Shown: positions 37,074 through 49,500 of the stretch, piece after piece
How the letters are laid out: each line of letters begins with the position of its first letter
How positions within the stretch are numbered: position 1 is the stretch's first letter
NCBI GenBank assembly: GCA_030267565.1
Contig: BRXU01000064.1
Coordinates: forward strand, 148,796-212,795
DNA from: Pleodorina starrii
Taxonomy: Eukaryota > Chlorophyta > Chlorophyceae > Chlamydomonadales > Volvocaceae
Direction of reading: 5' to 3'
Length of the DNA: 64,000 nucleotides
Translations under genes and position numbers: made by a program
The notes under the pieces: generated by a model
Seen by the model: only the letters and a program-made list of their open reading frames with translations
Databases searched by the model: none
What the model was told of the DNA's origin: nothing

Positions 37074-39161
37074 TCACGCGCAGTCCGGTCTCTTGCGCAA
37101 TCGCAGGATGGTTATGTCGGGACTCCTCCAGGAGGGGTGCAGATCCTCTTCCGCCACCTGGGGCCGTGTCAGAAACACGCGGCCGCACGCACGGCGCGAA
37201 CCCAGCGGCATGGGAATGGGCATTTCATGCACGTTAAGAGTTATTGTTGTTATTGTTGTCATTTGGGGGCGTCCATCCGCCCCGAACCCGCCCCTCGCCC
37301 CCTGCCCACATTCGTCGCGCCCTTGTTGCACGGTTCGTACGTCGTACCGTGCATGCTTCTCCACAAAGCGCCGCATACCGTGCGGTATCGTCCTGCTGCC
37401 GCAGCTGTCCATACCGTGACGCACCTGTACTGCCACCAGTCCGTGCCGGGCACACAGCTCCGGAAGCTCCTCCACTCCGGGCCGCTGCTCGTAGCTGAGG
37501 AACACCTCCGTTCCGCCGCCGTTGCCCCGACCAACCCCGCCTTTGCCGTCGTCCTCCTGCTCGCCCATCGCCCCAGCTTCCGGTGCGCAGCAGCTGCTGC
37601 CACCCTCAAGCCTGCCGCCGTCACCACCCCGGCCCGGACCGCCAGCAGTCGCATCTCCCTGGAGGTGCGGCCCGCTGGAGTGATCAGCCGGCGGCGCCAT
37701 GACGCCTGCGTGTGCCAATGTGCGGAACAGGCTCTGCCTTCCCTCCGGCGAGTACACGACGTCGGCCGCCAGGATGACTTCGGGGGGCCTCCGCAGCACT
37801 GAGCTCCGGGCCATGTCCAGGTGCTGCCAGTTGCTCCACTCCAGGGGGAGGGCGCTGCAGGTGGCGCCCAGGCCGTTGAGCTGCGGCGGATGCGGGGCCG
37901 GGGAGGGCCGGGGTGGGGTAATGAACAAATGAAGACGAACCTGCAGCGGCGGAACGGGGGCTTATCGCAGAGAGTGGGCAGGGACCAGGCTAGCTAGTGC
38001 AAGCGGCAGGAGGGCGCAGGCGAGAAGGGGGGAACACCACCGGGCGGTGCGGCCTTCGCCGTCCGAGGTGACGGTGCTGCTCCAACTTCCTCATGAGTGA
38101 GCCGGGGAAGTGGGGAGCGGTGTGCTTGCACGGTGGGGCACATCGGGACAGGCCGCACTTCCCCGCGCCCCTGTTCCCGCGCCCCCACCTCCTCTCTCGC
38201 ACACTTCCTGGCTTGGAGTTTGGGGCGCGGCCCCCGCACCTGGATGTTTTCCCGGATGTACGGCACCAGGTGGGGCAGGTCCGACAGGTACACGTGTGTC
38301 GCGCCCAGCTTGGCCGCCGTGAGCCCCACCACACCCGTCCCGCTGCCCAGCTCCAGACAGGTGCGCCCCGAAACCAGCGACCGGCCTGCGACTCGATGCG
38401 ACGAGGCGCAATGTGTCACGATGCGACTCGATACAATCTGATGCAGGGCAGACTGGCAGAGCGGAGGCCGATTGGAAGACAGACGAGGAAGAACCGTAAC
38501 TGGCTGGTCAAAGGACAGGCAACCCAGCAGGCCAGCCGCGGGATTGATCGAAGTGCAATGCAAGTGCAGTGCAACCGCGGGGGAAGGGGGGAAGGCTGCG
38601 CCACGGCTGGGTGCAGGTGCTGGTGCGGGTTCAGGTCCGGTCAGGTTCCTGATTACTGGACTTAACCCCGCGGGGAGGTGACGGGAGATGTGGATGGATG
38701 GGAAACATGCGCGACGCAACGAAACGCGGTTATCTTCATGTTTAGAACTCGGATCCCCAATTCCCTTGATGTGCCCGTGCCTGGGATGCGCGCACCTTGA
38801 GAGTGTTGATGGGCGAGATAGTAAGACAGGACGAGGCCAGCGTCCCAAACCACCGCCCCCGCCTCGTCCTGCCACGGATTGCCACCCAGTGCACGAAGGG
38901 GGCAGCGAGATGAGCGACCCAGCATGGGAGGGGTAAATGGATGGCAACCGAGCGAAAGGGGTGGCCCCTTAGTCACGCAGGTAGGCGCAGGTCACCCTGT
39001 ACCCAGCCCGTCGCCGGTTCTTTTCAACCAAACGCGCTAACCCACTGCAGACCAGGTCGCAGGTAAATGGCGGTCGCATCCACCTGCAGCAGCGTGAACT
39101 CCTTTATTCGCAGGGCTCCTTTCCCCAACTCGACCTCCCGTACACTGCTGCCGTCGTCCAT
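37074..39161 (-). CDS. METTL21/FAM86-type protein methyltransferase (Methyltransf_16 family)
   Basis: Four exons join in phase: 39042-39161, 38796-38868, 38240-38385 and 37074-37880, giving 381 residues. Exon 1 starts MDDGSSVREVELGKGALR and has the strand-rich N-terminal region typical of the family. Exon 2 has AVVWDAGLVLSYYL, the family's W-D-a-a-l-L helix. Exon 3 has the SAM-binding motif I CLELGSGTGVVGL (about residues 74-86) and the acidic SDLPHLVPYIREN. Exon 4 has VILAADVVYSPE, the D-x-x-Y motif, near 150-158, then a Gly-rich insertion of about 60 residues before the conserved FLSYEQRPGVEEL. Known: such enzymes methylate lysines of chaperones, elongation factors or VCP. The substrate here cannot be told. 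The exon 1 donor (TGG|GTTAGC) is weak and is chosen for phase; the start Met follows from the reading frame. The 3' end has a short TTITTITLN microsatellite-derived tract. Confidence 0.8.
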
Positions 39162-39587
39162 TTGCCTGCTCGACAACCAAGTCTCAGAAAGATTACTAAG
39201 AAATGTATGTTTCAGCCGCATAGTTCAGACTGTCAATTATCTTGGATTCTCACCAGCACGACTGTGCAGCTGCAAGTCCAGGGACTCTAAAAGCTAGCTC
39301 TGCGTACTGCCCTCTTAGTAATTTGCATTGCTGATGCAGATTATTCCGTTGATGAGAAACGCGTAAGGGCTGCAACCGTGTGTCGAGAGGGCTTAAAAGG
39401 CGGGAAAGATACCGCAGGTCTACGACATCTGCGAGTGCGTGAGGCTTGGATGCCCTTCAACGCAGAGTCGTTGACCTTATTACTTGTTCGAGTGCGTGAG
39501 GCTTGGAGCTGAAAATCATCGCGGCAAGCTGCAGGGCAATCGGTAAAGCTGGCGTCGCAAGGCAGCGGAATCCTAATTAGCTGCCAG
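39162..39587. promoter_or_regulatory. Shared divergent promoter region between methyltransferase and ARPC2
   Basis: Roughly 400 bp separate the minus-strand methyltransferase start from the first recognisable ARPC2 exon on the plus strand. It contains a 19 bp perfect direct repeat, cgagtgcgtgaggcttgga, at 39432-39450 and 39489-39507, which could be a paired regulator-binding site. The ARPC2 start codon may lie in the right part. Confidence 0.45.
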
Positions 39588-42500
39588 AACAGGATTATTC
39601 AAAGCCGGATTATCCAATTGCTACAACAAAAGGCGGCTGGCCTTGAGATACAGGTAATGGCCGAGCAATGAGGTGAATCCCTGGTTGCGTCGAGACCCAG
39701 GGTTAACTTGGCTCGCTACGGCATGACTGCACGCCCCGCGCGCTGTCTTCCCCGAACCCTTCTCACCCCGTGGGGACTAGTCTCCTCTCCTTTTTGCGCG
39801 TATCTCGGCATACACTGCTCTGACGTCCCAGAGCACCCATTCGCCGTGGCCGGCTCCTCATCAACATCCAACGGATCCTCTCCCGCACGGCCCTCTGCTT
39901 CGATACGACATGCCCCCACGCATACACTCCCCGCTCTCCGTCGCCCTCCCTGCCCTGCCACCGGATCCAATGGCGCATTGCACTCTTAACTTCCCCTGCC
40001 ACAGAGCTTGGAGGAGCACGCCCATGAGTTTGGCGGCTGCGAGTACCTGTTGGTGGCGGGGCCGGGGCAGGGCGGCTCGCTGCGCCTGCTGTTCGCCATG
40101 CCGCAGCTGGCGGGGCCCTTCCAGCAGCAGGTGGGGTCGAGAGTGCAATGCAGCAGTGGTACTGGTTGCAGCAGGGTGGAGGTTGGGAGATGGCGCCCGA
40201 CTGCCTCGATGAACACATGAGAGGATGGGACATGAAGGGAGGGAGGGAGGGATCGGCGGAGTGCCCGTTTGCGGAGCTGGCACTGGAGAAGAGCGCGCGA
40301 AGTGGGAGGGAGGGGCCCTTTTTGTGTGCGGAAGGCAGTGGAAGGGTGACGGGACGGGCTGTCGTGTTGTGGGAAGGGATGCGGCGCCATCAATGTGTTC
40401 GTATTGGCGCCCGGCGCTGAGCTGCCCCCGTGTCAAACAGAGAGCCCAAGGCCCGCAGTTCTCGCAGCACCTGAACTCTGTGTGATACCATCAAACCCAG
40501 AACCCGTCAGCCTAGATCTCATGAACCACCCTGCCCCCCTTCCCCGCTCGCGCCCCGCCCCTCCTTCCCGTATTCCTCTCCCGGTTCCTTCCTGCGGTTC
40601 GTGTATCCTCCCCCTTCCTCCCCTTTCCTCCCCTGTACCTGCCCCTGGTGCCCCGGCTCTCCTCCCCTCCCCTTCCACCGCTCGCTAACGCCGTCTCCGT
40701 CTCTTCGCTGCGGCATCTCCTTTACCCCCCGTCCCCCCTTCCCAACCAGGTTCTTGGCCCCGAGGTGATCGACTCGGTGGCTGCGGCCTTCCGCGGTGTG
40801 GCGGTTGTGTCCCGCCAGCCCCCCGAGCCCCCCTTCCATCTGGCCCTGGATGTGGACCTGCACCTGCTGGCGAGGCTCAGCGCACCTCAGCAGGACGGCT
40901 GGTCTCGGAGCCTGGCCTCGCTGCGTCTGCTGCTGGCGGGGCACCCGCTCAGGTGGGAGGGAAGCGGCGGGGGGGCTGGGTGGGTGGGCCGTAGGGCGGA
41001 GGCAGGGGAGGGGCGCTGGCCGGGAAGGGTCCGATGGGCGGACGGTGGGGAAGGGGTTCCCAGGGGAAGGACGGGCAGGTCCGGAGGTGCGGTGCGGTGC
41101 AGCGGGGCTCTGCGGCCGGGCCGATGGCTCACGGGTTCGCGATGGCTGTAAGGGTTTTAGGGTTCGAGGGGTTGAGGCGGGTGCAGCTGCGGATGGGAGT
41201 GATGATGTGCCACTCGGGGGTCCGGAGGGTTGTGACGTGAGCGCGTACCGGAGGGATCGGGGGCGGAGGGGGGTTGGGGTAACCTGCGGCTGCGTGTGGG
41301 GTGGGCGAGCGAGGAAAGGAAGTCCTAAGTGCAAAGGTGCGTTGAGGGGCCTTTTGCCAAACACACACACACACCTCGATGCCGAGACGGAAGCCCTTGA
41401 AGCAGCTTGTACCCGCGGACAACTGGGGCTTCGGGTTCGGCACGAGACCCAACCTTCAACTGCACGTCCTGTGCCGCCTTCGCCTCAGCCCGGTGCCAGC
41501 TGCTGCCCAGCTGCCAGCTGCCTACCTGCTCTTGACGCCCGTCCCGTCCCGAACAGCTTGGAGAGGACCCACGCGGTCGCTGCTGCGTATGATGGGGGTC
41601 GCAAGCGGACGCGACTCGGGAGTCCGGTATGCGGGTGCAGGCACCGGCCCGCCGCCTGACTGACTGTGTGTGTGCGGCCCCTCGTGCGTGTGCGATGTCT
41701 CCGTAGGCAGGTGTTTCGGGCGCTGGAGGCGGGGACGCTGCAGGCGGGGCCGCCGCTGGTCTGTTGCAACACGCCGGGCCAGGTGCGGTGGAGGTGGGTT
41801 GGGGGTGGAGGGAGGGGTGGAGGGAGGGAGCGCACCACGGATGTGGACATTTGGGCGTGCACCGCTCCCCCCTGCGTATGTTCTCCCCCTATACCCCCCT
41901 CGGATGGTTTCGCTGGAGATGTGCACCGACGCGGGGCCTTACGCGGAGGAGGATGATTTAACGTACGGCTGGGACCACTTGGGATTAGTGTGCTTCTGGT
42001 GCGCGCGTCTGCCCTCTCGGTACGGCCTGAGCCGCAGCGGCCCACAGAGCGGTCGTTGAGGCGGATGGGCTGTTGGTGGGGTGCGGGTTGCCAACCCTGG
42101 AAGCTGTCTGCCCCGCTGATACGCCCTGCCCCCACGCCGCGCTGGCCTCCTTGCCCTGCTCATCCGTTGCTGCCGCCCGCACGGGGCCCACCCCGCCTCT
42201 TCCAGGGTCGGGTCGGGTCGGGTCGCTGCGTCGAATCACTTTCGCTGACCAACTCACCCGTTGCTCCTGCTTCCGAATTCCTTACAATTACCCCGTACCC
42301 GGCCCACCCCCGCCTCCGCCTCTTCCCTCCCCGCGACTCTCCACGTCGCCTCCCCCCTTGCGGCTGCGCCTGTCTGCAGGTGTACGTGATCAAGCCCGCT
42401 GCGGACAGTGTGGCACTCATCTTCCCACTGCGCTTCCGCAGCCGCCAGGACTGTGCCATCGGGGTGGCCTGTCTGCAGGTGGGGGCGGGCGGGCGGGTGG

Positions 42501-44222
42501 ATGGGTGGGTGGGTGGGTGCATGGCTGTAGGTGGGGGTGGTAGGCATGTACATGTCGCCGGTTACATTTGGCCGCTTCCTCCCTCTCCTTCCACCATCAC
42601 CCGCATCATGTGCCGCGGCCTCATGTCGCTGCGAATCCAACCCTCCACCCTCCACCCCCCGCTGTCGCACCCGATATCCGCATAGCGACAGCCGCGGCTC
42701 CTCTGGCTGCCTTTGCGAAATACAGTGGCCGCAACGGAAATGGCGGCGCCCTGCCCACCTTGCCTATCTCACCCACCTTGCCCCGCTCTCCCCCCCCGCC
42801 CCCCCCCCCAGGAGTTTGTTGAGGCCCGGCGGGGTCCCTCCCTGGGCCGGGCTCCCACCTGCAGCTACAGCTGTCAGACCCGGGAGGTGCCCGGAGAGCT
42901 GGCAGGTGGGGGAGGGGAGAGGGGTGAGGTGCGAGGGGGGGGAGGAGAGGGTCACATAAATGCGAAATTAGTATTGTTGGCAGCGACCAGTCCCCAGTCC
43001 TCTAGGGAAGCATGGGGTCCAGATATACGGTAGCCAAGACCAAATACTGAAGAGGGGTGGGGGGAGGGACACTGGGCAGTGTGAACATGACACGGAGGGG
43101 CAGGGGAGGTTGGGGGTTTTGCACGAGCGGGGGTGCGTGTGCGGGTGTGAAAAGGGGCTGTGGGGCTGTCCTGGGCGGGGCACCACACCACACCAGGGCA
43201 CCACCCATCCGCCCCCGACCATGGACCAGCAACCACCTTCACCCCACATACCCTTCACGCCTGACGGTCTCTTCGCTGCACCGCACCGCACCGCCCTCGT
43301 CGTCGTCGTCGTCGTCCTCCAGGGTTGGACCTGTCGGCCGTGCTCGGGCCCGGCGGCTGCAACGGCGGCTACCTGACCTTGACCTTCACCCGGCGCCACG
43401 TGTCGGGGCCGCAGATGGAGGGAGTGGTGTGGTCCATGGCCACGTTGCACCAGTTCGTGGCTTTCCACGTCAAGGCAACCAAGGTGGGGGTAGGGAGGGC
43501 GGGGGAGGGTTAGGTGGGTGGGGGAGGGGGCCTGGGGGGGAGGAGGCCGCATGCGCGGGCGCGGGGTCTGGCCGAGCTATGTGGGGCGGAGTGAGCCAGG
43601 GTATGAAACGGAAGGCGGCACCTGCGTCCTGGATGTTAGCTTTGGGGCGAGAGGCCGGGAGGGGGAATCGCAGCAGGGCGGGGGGGACGGGAGGCGAAGG
43701 ACGGCGTGCTTACGAGGGCCTCGGCTGGAAGGCGGGGTGCGCTGATAGGGCTGGCCTCGAGGACTGTGCCGGGCGCGCTCCCTCTCTTATCACCGCCCGC
43801 TCGGCTGCAGGACTTGGGCGCCTGCGTGCCCCAGCACACCGCGGCTGCTGCTGCTGCTGCCGCAATCCGCTGATCAGCACCGTCCGGCAGCTACCGTTGG
43901 TGCCAATGCAGTGGCAGTGCCCATGCAGCTGTACGGCTTTGAGCGCCATGCACCCCAACCTTCGTCTGTGCGCGCATCCAAGCCACCTTGCAATGAACAG
44001 TGTGACTCGTTCGTCGACCTTGTTGGGGCCCCCCGTCTCCGCCGTCTCCTCTCTTACTCCCGTCCTCCCGCCCTCCCCCCGCACCCTGGTTCACTGTCTG
44101 TGGTCCCTTCCCTTTTTGTCTCTCAGGCCATGATGCACACCCGCATGCGGCGACGAGTGATGGCCATGATAGAGCTGCTGGGGGCCGGGGGAGGAGGCGG
44201 GGCGGGGGCCATGGCCGTGTGA
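39588..44222 (+). CDS. ARPC2: Arp2/3 complex subunit 2 (ARPC2, p34-Arc); start codon unresolved
   Basis: Part of the seven-subunit actin nucleator that makes branched filaments; ARPC2 and ARPC4 form its structural core. Exons in phase: an N-terminal exon ending at 39653 (NRIIQSRIIQLLQQKAAG, matching the NNRIIEETL region of animal ARPC2), then 40005-40130 (HAHEFGGCEYLLVAG, as in plant HMHEFG), 40750-40952, 41707-41782, 42380-42478 (VYVIKPAADSVALIFPLRF), 42812-42905, 43323-43483 (GGYLTLTFTRRHVSG; HQFVAFHVKATK) and 44127-44222 (MMHTRMRRRVMAMIELL, matching the YIHTRMR signature). The C-terminus is a short Gly/Ala tail. In the N-terminal exon the frame is open back to a TGA at 39510 with no Met, so the start is in an unseen upstream exon, with an acceptor between 39513 and 39587. 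Length is about 290 residues, close to the family's 300. Confidence 0.85.
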
Positions 44223-46553
44223 CCTCCACGTCTTCCGGAGGGCCGGATCCGGCTCGGCGGCGTGGCGTGGCGTGGCGTGGCGACGCGCGTTTCTAGGATT
44301 GCATACCATGCAGCATATCGGGACCTTATGGCTGCTGCCATGTGCGTGTATATGTGTGCTGTGCCTGCCCGCCCGCGGAGGTTGGTTCCATGATTGCACA
44401 TTCGGCATCGGACCCTGGGGTGTCAGTTGAAACATGCATAGCCGCGTCAGTTAGGAATGTAGCCTTTGGGTGCGGTGGTAGGTAGCTTGGGTAAGGGAGG
44501 CGCGGCACGGCGGGCCAGCACTGCTGCAACAGCTGGGGCCCGGGGGTCGTCATAACGCCCCGCTATGTGTGTTGGAGGGGGGAAGGAGGCCTGTAGCTTC
44601 CCAGCTAGGCAAACGAAGGGCCTGGCGCATATCCACGTCGTCAGCTGCGGTGCTGGGTGATCTCCCCCCAACCCTCTTCCTGAGGCCGTTCTCTCCCCCC
44701 CCCCCGCTACACGACCAGCGCGCGAGTGGCAACTGGCGTGGAGAGGGAGACCCTGGCGACCCACGCGTTGATCGGCGGACCGGGAGCGTAGAGCGATAAG
44801 ACATAAGAGCAGTCGAGACCGTGCCTTTGGGGTTCGAATCACGTGCCATTGACCCCGGTAGCGTGCAGGGCGGTGTTGCGTCTGCAGCTGAAGCTCCACC
44901 CCTCGCGCTTCGCGTCACTGGTTTCATACGCCCGCCCGGTGGGGAGGGGGGCCGGAGGGCCCACGGAGGAGTGAATGCGTGGGTACGCTCCCCAACGTGC
45001 GTGTCGTGCGGTTGTAGCGAGTCCGAGCTGAGCCGTCACGGTGTCGATGTGTGACACGGATGAGACGAGACGTCATGGTGGGTGTTGGGGATTCTCTGAG
45101 GGTGCTAGGTGACGCATTGCTCAATTGGTCGAGAAAGTGCGGCTGGGATGCAAGGAACGCCCCGATCCCCGAAGCCCTCGAGAACTCAACCCACCTGAGA
45201 CAGGAAAACAGACGGACGCAGCGCAAGGAAAGGGCGACATCAGCCGACAGGGAGAACGGAAGCAGGGGCGGCGTAACCGGCGGGACCCCCATCCGAGTGC
45301 AGCTGGAGCTGCGGCTACTGTCGAGCTGGCTGACGGAGGGGTGGTAGTGGTAGTGGAGAGGGGGGGGGGGGCGGGATGCAGTGCCAGATTGGGTATACCA
45401 GCCACACCCGCCCCCCAGAGGGTATGTGATACGGAACTCAGGGCGGCGCCGAGACCCAGCCGTCCGCTGCCTCTGGGGCATTTACAAATACCCATCACTG
45501 GGGGCGGGTCGTCTCTCCCCCCCCGGTTCATGCTTCATGCGTCACACAAAATGTCAGCTACCGAGCCCGTCTGCTCACCCGCACTCCGGCACATATGTCG
45601 GTGCCGCAGGGGCAGCAGCGCAGCCCGGCGGGTGCCATGGACCGGGCCGTTATCGTCATTGTCGTGGTTGAAGTCGTGGTCCGCAGGTTTGCTGTGTTGG
45701 ATGGTTGTGGCGGCATGGTTACGAACAAAACCTCTTCCCTCGCGCTGCAGGCGCTTGGGGAGCTGATTCAGGAGTATCCGGTGGCGCTGCGCGGCATCAG
45801 CGTTTCGGGATATCGGTTTCACAGGGGTTTCACATTCGCGGAGGGAAAGGGACGACCGTGACGACCGGTGTGGGAGCGTCCCTGACAACCCTCAGTCGAA
45901 GAGTGTTCCGGGATCGGATAGCTTGCGGCATTGACACAGCCGGAGGAAGAGATTGCAGCAGAACGTAGAGGCGTGGAAGGGGAGGAGAGAAGCACCGTTG
46001 ACGCTGTACGCACCGTCTCCGGGCGTTCCGTCCTTACAACGAACGGAAGGGACGGAGAAGGCCGGATGGCACAACGAGAGCGCTTTAACGTATCTCCAGG
46101 TCCGCAGTGAGGAAGCAAGAAATCCTGGCGGGGGCTATAGAGGGGCCACGTGGGCCGAAGTTTTATCGCGGAAGACAACGGCGCGAACGCCGAACGGCCA
46201 ACGGCGTCACGAAACAGATTACGTAATCCTGGCATGCATGCAAATCGATTTGATCAGAATATTATCATAAACTCGCTGGCGTGCAAAAACGGAAGGTTCC
46301 TCCTACCTTGGGAGCCAACACTTCGAATGATAGAATCGCAGTACCGCGGTCAACTGGTAGGAACCGACTGGCCTTCCATCCCAATTACACAGGTTATGCC
46401 CTATTGAAGTGTACATGTTTTCATATGCCCTAAGTTAACTGTCACACGGAGGTGGAGCTAGATTACAAACCCTGTAGCAGGGTAGGCCCTTCAGGCCGGG
46501 TTAGGCAGGACATTACAAGTGGGCACAGAAAGGGCGCCAGCCGTGCTACGACA
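44223..46553. other. Spacer between ARPC2 and the ankyrin gene
   Basis: About 2.3 kb with the ARPC2 3' UTR on the left and the ankyrin gene promoter on the right. A plus-strand open frame at 45595-45861 has an exon-like part (LGELIQEYPVALRGISVSGY after a gctgcag acceptor near 45750), but no partner exons or family match are seen, so it is not called as a gene. Confidence 0.45.
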
Positions 46554-49500
46554 ATGGGTTGCGGTGTCAGCAAAGAGGTGCGACACGCCGACACCCGCAT
46601 CGGATAGCAAAGACAAATGACACAACTGACCGACGCAACTCAAAAGCAAGCGCGATTGCCATAAACATGAGCACTATCGCCGTCTCTCGTAGCGGAAAGT
46701 TATGTAAATACAAGTGCCTACGAAGGTCCAGTTGTTGGCAGCAGCTTCAGCCCCCATCCTCAAACATCCTGCCTGGTCATGACGCATGTATCAATTTCTG
46801 TTAAGTTACCATTGTTTGCATTACCCGTCAGGCCGCGCCCCCATCGGGTGCACCCGTACCAGCTACCGGCTCCGTCAAAGGTGGCGATGCCTCGAGGAAA
46901 GACAAGCCAGTCAACGACAGCTTGCCGGCAGCCGCAGCAGCCAACTCGGACGCTGCCACGGATCCGGCCCTTGCGGTGCGTCCTCCTGGCCCTTATGGCC
47001 GAGGGGCCGTGGTGCCGGGGGTGCCGGGGCCGTCCTCAGGCGGCGAGGCTGGGCACGACAGGATCTGTTGCGGGGTTTTGAGGTGCTCCCAAGGGGGAAG
47101 CGTGTTGGTATTTTGTGGGCGCGTGTCTCGGCGCACGGCCGTTCACTGGTTCACCTCTGCACGACCCGGCTGCCATCATGACCCTGTTTATGGTCAAGAA
47201 CAACACCGGTCGACGGTTGATTGTAGGACTGGAGGCGGTCAAGCATCTAACGCCCTTCTCGGAGGCATGCGTACTGTCCATGCACCGTACCCCACTCGTG
47301 CCTAGGTCCACCTTGCACCATTCCCTCAATCCACAGCACAAGCAAAGCCACCGGGGACGCCGCCCCGGTGGGCAAGGCCACGTGTTTTCGAGGGGGGCGC
47401 CCTGGTCCCCCCCCCTTACCTCCCAACCCCCGAACGCCCTGCCCCTCCTCCGTCACCTTCCCTTAGGAGGCTCTGCTGCGGGCGTGTGCCTGCGGGGAGC
47501 TGCCCACCGTGTCGCGGTTGCTGCCCCCCTCCGGGTGTGTGGGGCCAAACAGCGCTGAGGACAAGGTGAGGCCAGGAGGGGGACGGGGAGGGGGAGAGGG
47601 TGACAGGAAAGGGAGGGGGTAAGCCGAGAGGTTTGGGTGTGAATGGAAGGGGGTGAAGGGAAAGGGGTAGGGACTGGTAGTGGAGCCCGTAAGCAGGGCG
47701 CACACCCATTGGGAAGGGCGAAGGGCGCGGCCCAAAGACAAATGCAGGGAAGGCCGGGGGGTTGCATAGCGACGACGCGCAGGGCTGTGTAAGGGCGTCG
47801 GTTGCTCGCGGGACCTGCTGTCCGTGGAATACGTAGGGGAGGTTATGTGGGGGAGGTTAGGTCTGGATTGCTTTGCTGCAGTTGCTGCGGAAGCCGTTCG
47901 ATGCTTCACCCCTCCCCCCCTGGCCCCTCCCAGGACGGCAACACGCCTCTGTTGCTGGCGGTGGCTAACGGCCACATCTCGGTGGTGGAGGCACTGCTGA
48001 GGGCGGGGGCCGACATTGAGGCGCGGAACGGGGTAAGGGGCGGTGCGGTTTCAGCGCACAATCTAGTCAAGTCTCGAGGAGAGGGACTCGGAAGTGAGGG
48101 GAGCGGGGTAGCGAAAGCAGGGAGGCCGGTCCTGGTCCTGGTCCTGCCAGACGATCGCAGCCTGCAAGCAAATATTGCGGGAGTCCGGGGTGATTCGGGG
48201 GAGGGGGATTGCTTCTCTCAACATGGGCGTGGAGCAGGTACCGGGGCATGGGGGGCATGTTTGAGATCGGCACCGTTCCTCAAGCCCCCCCACACGGCTG
48301 CCCTCATCCCTCATGTGGGCGGCATCAGGGCGAAGGCCAGGGGTCGGGCGCTCGGGCCGGGCTGGGTTGGGTTTGTGGGTATGGGTGCTCACAGGCGGCC
48401 GACTGCGGGCCCGACGGGGCGAGCGGGGACGGGGGGACCTGGCCCGGACCAGCTCGGGCGGGGTGGCGCTGACCTGGGCGAGGGCTGCGTCCGTAGGCAG
48501 CTGTGCAGCCAAGCACGCAGCGCGGGGGGGAGGGGTTAGTTGGATCGGGCCGTGGCGCGATTCACCCCCGGTAGACCTCTTAATGGAAGCAGCCCTCTAG
48601 GCCCCTGACCGGAGGAACCCTCGACTGGTGGAATCGTCGGCTCCATTTCCGACCTCAGTTCCGAACACGTGCCCCGGGCCCCCGGGCTGGCACCCGAGCC
48701 CTGTGACCGCACTCCACCCTCACCCCAGGGCGGCCCCTCGGACAGCCGCAGGGCCTCGCCCGCCCCCCGCTCACGCCTTTTTGGAATGATCCTGGTTCCG
48801 CATTTCGCAGTCGGCCATACCGTAAGCTGTGGCCATGCGGACGCTCGCCGGCTTAACCAGCCACCCCCCTGCACCTCCTAACCTCCCTGCCACCCGTCCC
48901 CCGTCCCAACCCCCCTCCCCCGTCCGCCGTCCCAACCCCCGTCTACCCGCTACCCGTCTCTCTCCCCGCTGCCCGTGTCTGCCCTTCGTCCGTCCCTGCG
49001 TCCCCCTCCCCCTCTCCAGGAGTCCCTGACAGCGCTTCTGATGGCCGCTGGTGAGGGGCGGACCAAGGTTGTGGAGCTGCTGCTGAGACAGGGGGCGGAC
49101 AAGGACGTCAAGAACCCGGTGGGGGCGGGGTGGAGGCAGGGAGGGGAGGGGGGCAGGAGGGGAGGGAGGGAGACGGGCGAGAGCGGTGGTCCCGCACTTC
49201 GGGTTTGCACTGCACCCCTACCTGCACCCCTACCTGCACCCCTACCTGCATCCCCACCTGCACCAAGTGAAGTGAAGTGGAGTGGAGTGGTGAGCACCCA
49301 AATCGGGGCAGACCAGGCAAGCCGAGTAGAGCGATCCCCGGGTGACACCTACGGAGGGAAGGGAATGGGAGGGGAGGGGAGGCGGCATCAATGCCCCTGC
49401 ACCAGCCACCAGGGACATGGGGCGAAGCTGCGGCTCTTTCCTGTCCCCGTACCATATAAATAGTCCTCAAGACCCCAACTAACCTCCCACCCTACAAACC

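Noticed and set aside
36805..37802. Plus-strand open frames of 204-260 codons
   Set aside because: They are antisense to the last methyltransferase exon, whose minus-strand frame has clear family motifs.
45595..45861. Small plus-strand gene between ARPC2 and the ankyrin gene
   Set aside because: It has one exon-like stretch but no start context, partner exons or recognisable family.
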